The notes under the pieces: generated by a model | The model's input: only the letters and a program-made list of their open reading frames with translations | What the model was told of the DNA's origin: nothing | The model's database searches: none | Made by a program: the position numbers and the translations under genes | In this document: positions 61,437 to 64,000 of the stretch, one piece after another | Layout of the letters: each line of letters begins with the position of its first letter | Position numbering within the stretch: the first letter of the stretch is position 1 | Assembly: GCA_947477565.1 (NCBI GenBank) | Contig: CANJUR010000008.1 | Span: 98,501 to 162,500 of the forward strand | DNA length: 64,000 nucleotides | Direction: 5' to 3' | Source: Deltaproteobacteria bacterium | Lineage (GTDB): Bacteria; Myxococcota_A; Polyangia; Polyangiales; Ga0077539

Positions 61437-63572
61437 GTGGAAGTCACCGTCAGCCGAGGAAAGCGCATCGCCCAACGCTTCGAGCTCGAAGCGCCGCTCC
61501 CAGACGTGGGGCTCGGGGAGTGCTGGGCCGCACGCGACCTGCAGAGACCTGATTCGCCCGTGCAGGTGGAGTTTCTCTGCGCTGCTTCCACCGGCGGATT
61601 TGCGACCCGCGAAGCCTTCGATGGGCTGCTCGCGCGGATGCGCCCGGTGAGCAACCCCGGCATCCTCGGCGTGGTCGGCGGCGGCGGCGACACCGACGGT
61701 CGCCTCTACCTTGTCACCGAGCGCCTCGAGGGCCGCTCGCTCGCCAACTGGCTGAGCGGCCATCGGCAGGCGGGCACCCGCCCGGGGATCACCGTAGTGC
61801 AGCGCCTCTTCGACAAGGTCTGCAACGCGGTGCAGTTTGCCCACGCGGTCGCGCCGCAGCCTGTGGTGCACCGGGCGCTCACCCCTCGTAGCATCCTGCT
61901 GCGCCGTGTAAGCCCGGGACAGCACCATGTGAAGGTGGGCGACTTCGGGCTCGCACCATTTTCACCAGGCGCAAGCGCCGGCTCCATCGGAGCATGGTGG
62001 GAATATCAGGCTCCCGAGCAGCACGGCGGCCGCTGGAACGAACCGCCCACCGCCGATGTGTTCGCCCTCGCGGTGATCCTGGTGGAAATGCTCTCGCTCT
62101 CTGCGCTTCCCAGGGCTGAGGGGCGCGAGACCTGGTGGCAATACATCAAGGAAGGCCGCGCCCAGGCGATGGACCGTCTCGTGGTGCTCCGCGGTGACGT
62201 CCCGCGGGGCGTCTGGGAGGTGATTGCCGCGGCGATGAAGCAGTCCCCGAAAGAGCGTACTCCCTCCGTGCAGCGCTTTCAGCGGGCCCTGCGCGACGCC
62301 TGGCAGGCGGATGGCGAATGGCAGACGAGCGCGGGCAACGAGAGCGAGCCGCCGGTGCCGACGACCCTGGGCGACGCGTCTTCCCTGGTGCGCTCAGCCC
62401 CCGGAGGAAGCGCCCACGCGGCCGCCGTGATCGACGGCTGGCAGGCCCCGGAGCGCCGACAGGAATCGACGAAGCCGCCGAGTGCGGCCCGACCCGAACC
62501 GCACCCAGCAACCCCCGAGCCGACACCACCGCGCCCAGCAGCGCCAGTCTTTACGCCAACGGTAAACCCTGCGCCGACGTTGCAGTCCATGGCGGCAGTG
62601 GCGCCCCCGGGAGCGTTGGCACCCCGCGAATCAGCGGCGAGAATCGACCCCTCCCGCTCGGACGCCTTTGGTCGAGTTTCGCCCGACCCTCAGGCCCGAC
62701 AAGACAGCACGATGGCCCTCGATATCGGTTCGCTCGAGTCGCGGGGGTTCGGCAGCCCCGGTGCACCGCGCGGCAACACGGCCGGGTTGTTCGGTGAGGC
62801 CTTCGAAGGCGACTCAAACCTTGACCCCGCCCTCGGAACTCAGGTCATGGCTCAGGGAGTCGGAGCGGCAACGCAGCCACCGTCGCCGTCCTCCGATGGG
62901 GAAGATCGGGGGTCCGATACGAGCAACACCACCCGCGCCATCGACACGGCGGGGGCGTTTGCACAACTCGAACGGCAGGCCCAACGCCGGCTTCCGCCGG
63001 AGGCCATGGCGACCCTCAAGACACCCCCACGCGCCAGGCGGTTCATCCCCGCGGCGCCGCGGCCGGAGCAGGCAAGCAACTCCGACCAACGCGCTACCCA
63101 TCAGATGATGATGGTGCGGTCGGCTACGGTTCCGCCCCACGGATCCGTCTCCCCCACGGGTGCCCTCAACGACGCCTCGGGCGACCTGTTCGCGCGTCCC
63201 TCCTTCCCGGGTGACCCCTTCGCGGGCGATGCGTTTGGGGCCGCTGCGCCGTCCTCACCACCGGTCGAGCCGACCCAGGCCATCCCCATCGAAGCGATGC
63301 CAGCCGGCGCTTTTCCGCCCTACGGCGGTCGGCAAGCGCACGGCTCGAAGGTCATGCCCCCGATGGGCCCCACAATGATCGACACGCTCCCACTGCCTCC
63401 GATGAACACGCCCTTCGCGATGGGCGCACCGCCGCGAGATTCGGAGATGCTGCCCTCACGCGCGCCACCCCGCACCATCGCGGGCCAGCCCGCCTGGATC
63501 GTCCTCACGGTCGGTGTTTTGCTGGTCGTAATCGTTGGGGCGACGGCCTTCATCCTCGCGGGCGGTCGCTGA
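61437..63572 (+). CDS. Probable pseudokinase with long linker and C-terminal membrane anchor
   Basis: 711 residues from a GTG at 61437. Residues about 12-275 have the protein-kinase fold: FELEAPLPDVGLGECWAARD, LYLVTERLEGRSLANWLSGH, HHVKVGDFGLAPFSPGA (DFG 169-171) and WWEYQAPEQHGG. The usual VAIK Lys is replaced (VQVEFL, Glu45), the glycine loop is poor, and the catalytic HRD is HRA (residues 145-147) with Ser for the following Asn. So two essential residues are missing. Residues 280-685 are a Pro/Ala/Ser/Thr-rich linker, and residues about 688-708 (WIVLTVGVLLVVIVGATAFI) form a membrane helix. It is probably a scaffold or sensor rather than an active kinase, next to an FHA protein. Confidence 0.82.
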   Translation: MEVTVSRGKRIAQRFELEAPLPDVGLGECWAARDLQRPDSPVQVEFLCAASTGGFATREAFDGLLARMRPVSNPGILGVVGGGGDTDGRLYLVTERLEGRSLANWLSGHRQAGTRPGITVVQRLFDKVCNAVQFAHAVAPQPVVHRALTPRSILLRRVSPGQHHVKVGDFGLAPFSPGASAGSIGAWWEYQAPEQHGGRWNEPPTADVFALAVILVEMLSLSALPRAEGRETWWQYIKEGRAQAMDRLVVLRGDVPRGVWEVIAAAMKQSPKERTPSVQRFQRALRDAWQADGEWQTSAGNESEPPVPTTLGDASSLVRSAPGGSAHAAAVIDGWQAPERRQESTKPPSAARPEPHPATPEPTPPRPAAPVFTPTVNPAPTLQSMAAVAPPGALAPRESAARIDPSRSDAFGRVSPDPQARQDSTMALDIGSLESRGFGSPGAPRGNTAGLFGEAFEGDSNLDPALGTQVMAQGVGAATQPPSPSSDGEDRGSDTSNTTRAIDTAGAFAQLERQAQRRLPPEAMATLKTPPRARRFIPAAPRPEQASNSDQRATHQMMMVRSATVPPHGSVSPTGALNDASGDLFARPSFPGDPFAGDAFGAAAPSSPPVEPTQAIPIEAMPAGAFPPYGGRQAHGSKVMPPMGPTMIDTLPLPPMNTPFAMGAPPRDSEMLPSRAPPRTIAGQPAWIVLTVGVLLVVIVGATAFILAGGR

Positions 63573-63922
63573 CCAGGTCATCCACCGCGCTGCTTCCCTT
63601 GAGAACAACCGCCTGGGCCCTGAGAAAAGCGAAGAGACACACTCGCTCGTCAAAGATGTCAGGAGTGAGGTGCCCGAGGCGGAGCATGGCGCTCACTGAA
63701 CGAGCGCCGTGAGCCCACCGACGGCCCCCGGGCACAGCATGATCGACAGCTTCAAGAACTTGCTCCCCACGCATCGTGAGAAATCACTACTACCCAGCGC
63801 GAGCCCGACCCGGGACCCTCGAGTATTGACGCACGCACGGCGAGATCTCACACGGCTACCGCTCGGAGCAGCCCGACTTCTACGGCTCGATTCATCCCCA
63901 ACATCTCCGCACAAGGCGTCCC
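63573..63922. other. Gap between pseudokinase gene and FHA gene
   Basis: About 350 bases. A minus-strand frame at 63550-63774 could encode 74 residues (RLGHLTPDIFDERVCLFAFL region), but I see no ribosome-binding site, no family and atypical composition, so I do not call it. The promoter of the FHA gene should lie in the right-hand part. No strong hairpin noticed. Confidence 0.35.
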
Positions 63923-64000
63923 ATGATCCTCCACCTGACGATCCTCAATGGAACCCACGCGGGCCACTCGGTGCAGATCACCCCGGGGCCGCCCCGCACC
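63923..64000 (+). CDS. FHA-domain protein, 5' end only
   Basis: 26 codons before the window ends. The sequence MILHLTILNGTHAGHSVQIT then PGPPRT is the first two strands of a forkhead-associated domain, where the IGR phosphothreonine-binding motif would come next. FHA proteins bind phosphothreonine and work with Ser/Thr kinases, which fits the kinase-like gene just upstream. Confidence 0.7.
   Translation, partial: MILHLTILNGTHAGHSVQITPGPPRT

Noticed and set aside
63550..63774. A 74-codon minus-strand frame at the right end
   Set aside because: No ribosome-binding site, no family, and it overlaps the 3' end of the pseudokinase gene.

Overview
The window is a compact, GC-rich bacterial chromosome segment with many convergent and 4-bp gene overlaps. 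No phage, insertion sequence or CRISPR array was seen. Tandem PilT ATPases, many small Cys/Asp-rich lipoproteins, a Kazal-like domain, a MopE-type 'DNCNGIVDE' motif, a kinase-like/FHA pair, long Ala/Pro-rich linkers and a selenocysteine-dependent SelD together suggest a member of the Myxococcota, perhaps Polyangia. That placement is an inference from gene content; no 16S gene is present.

Positions 1-16.5 kb: the left edge cuts a minus-strand L-serine dehydratase (sdaA). A LuxE-like acyl-protein synthetase and a class III aminotransferase follow as a translationally coupled pair just downstream of rplQ. A long minus-strand ribosomal protein cluster runs, in transcription order, rplV-rpsC-rplP-rpmC-rpsQ-rplN-rplX-rplE-rpsN-rpsH-rplF-rplR-rpsE-rpmD-rplO-secY-adk-infA-rpmJ-rpsM-rpsK-rpsD-rpoA-rplQ. 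The first S10-operon genes (rpsJ to rpsS) are not upstream of rplV. Instead there is a structured leader, a candidate promoter and a plus-strand tRNA-Leu(CAA).

Positions 16.6-39 kb: a DPP-IV-type peptidase, several polytopic GT39-like or YfhO-like membrane proteins, a methyltransferase and a dolichyl-phosphate-sugar-type GT2 point to envelope glycan work. Also here are a D-2-hydroxyacid dehydrogenase, a methylmalonyl-CoA epimerase-like protein, a lytic transglycosylase and nadB. The best single find is selD: its catalytic Cys codon is an in-frame TGA followed by a strong hairpin, so the gene is predicted to encode a selenoprotein and looks truncated in simple ORF calls.

Positions 39-51 kb: lipoproteins, a BamD-like TPR lipoprotein, a UbiB-family kinase, hemL, isoaspartyl peptidase, a thioredoxin-like ferredoxin, a YihY/BrkB membrane protein and a XerC/D recombinase. 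Positions 51-57 kb: two consecutive PilT-family ATPases, the first fused to about 450 residues of HEAT-like repeats and the second carrying an Arg/Glu-rich octapeptide-repeat N-terminus. Facing them are an unknown membrane protein and a sensor-kinase-like protein without a recognisable phospho-acceptor box. Positions 58.6-64 kb: a homogentisate catabolic operon (fah-maiA-hmgA), then a probable pseudokinase with a C-terminal membrane anchor, and the start of an FHA-domain protein cut by the right edge.
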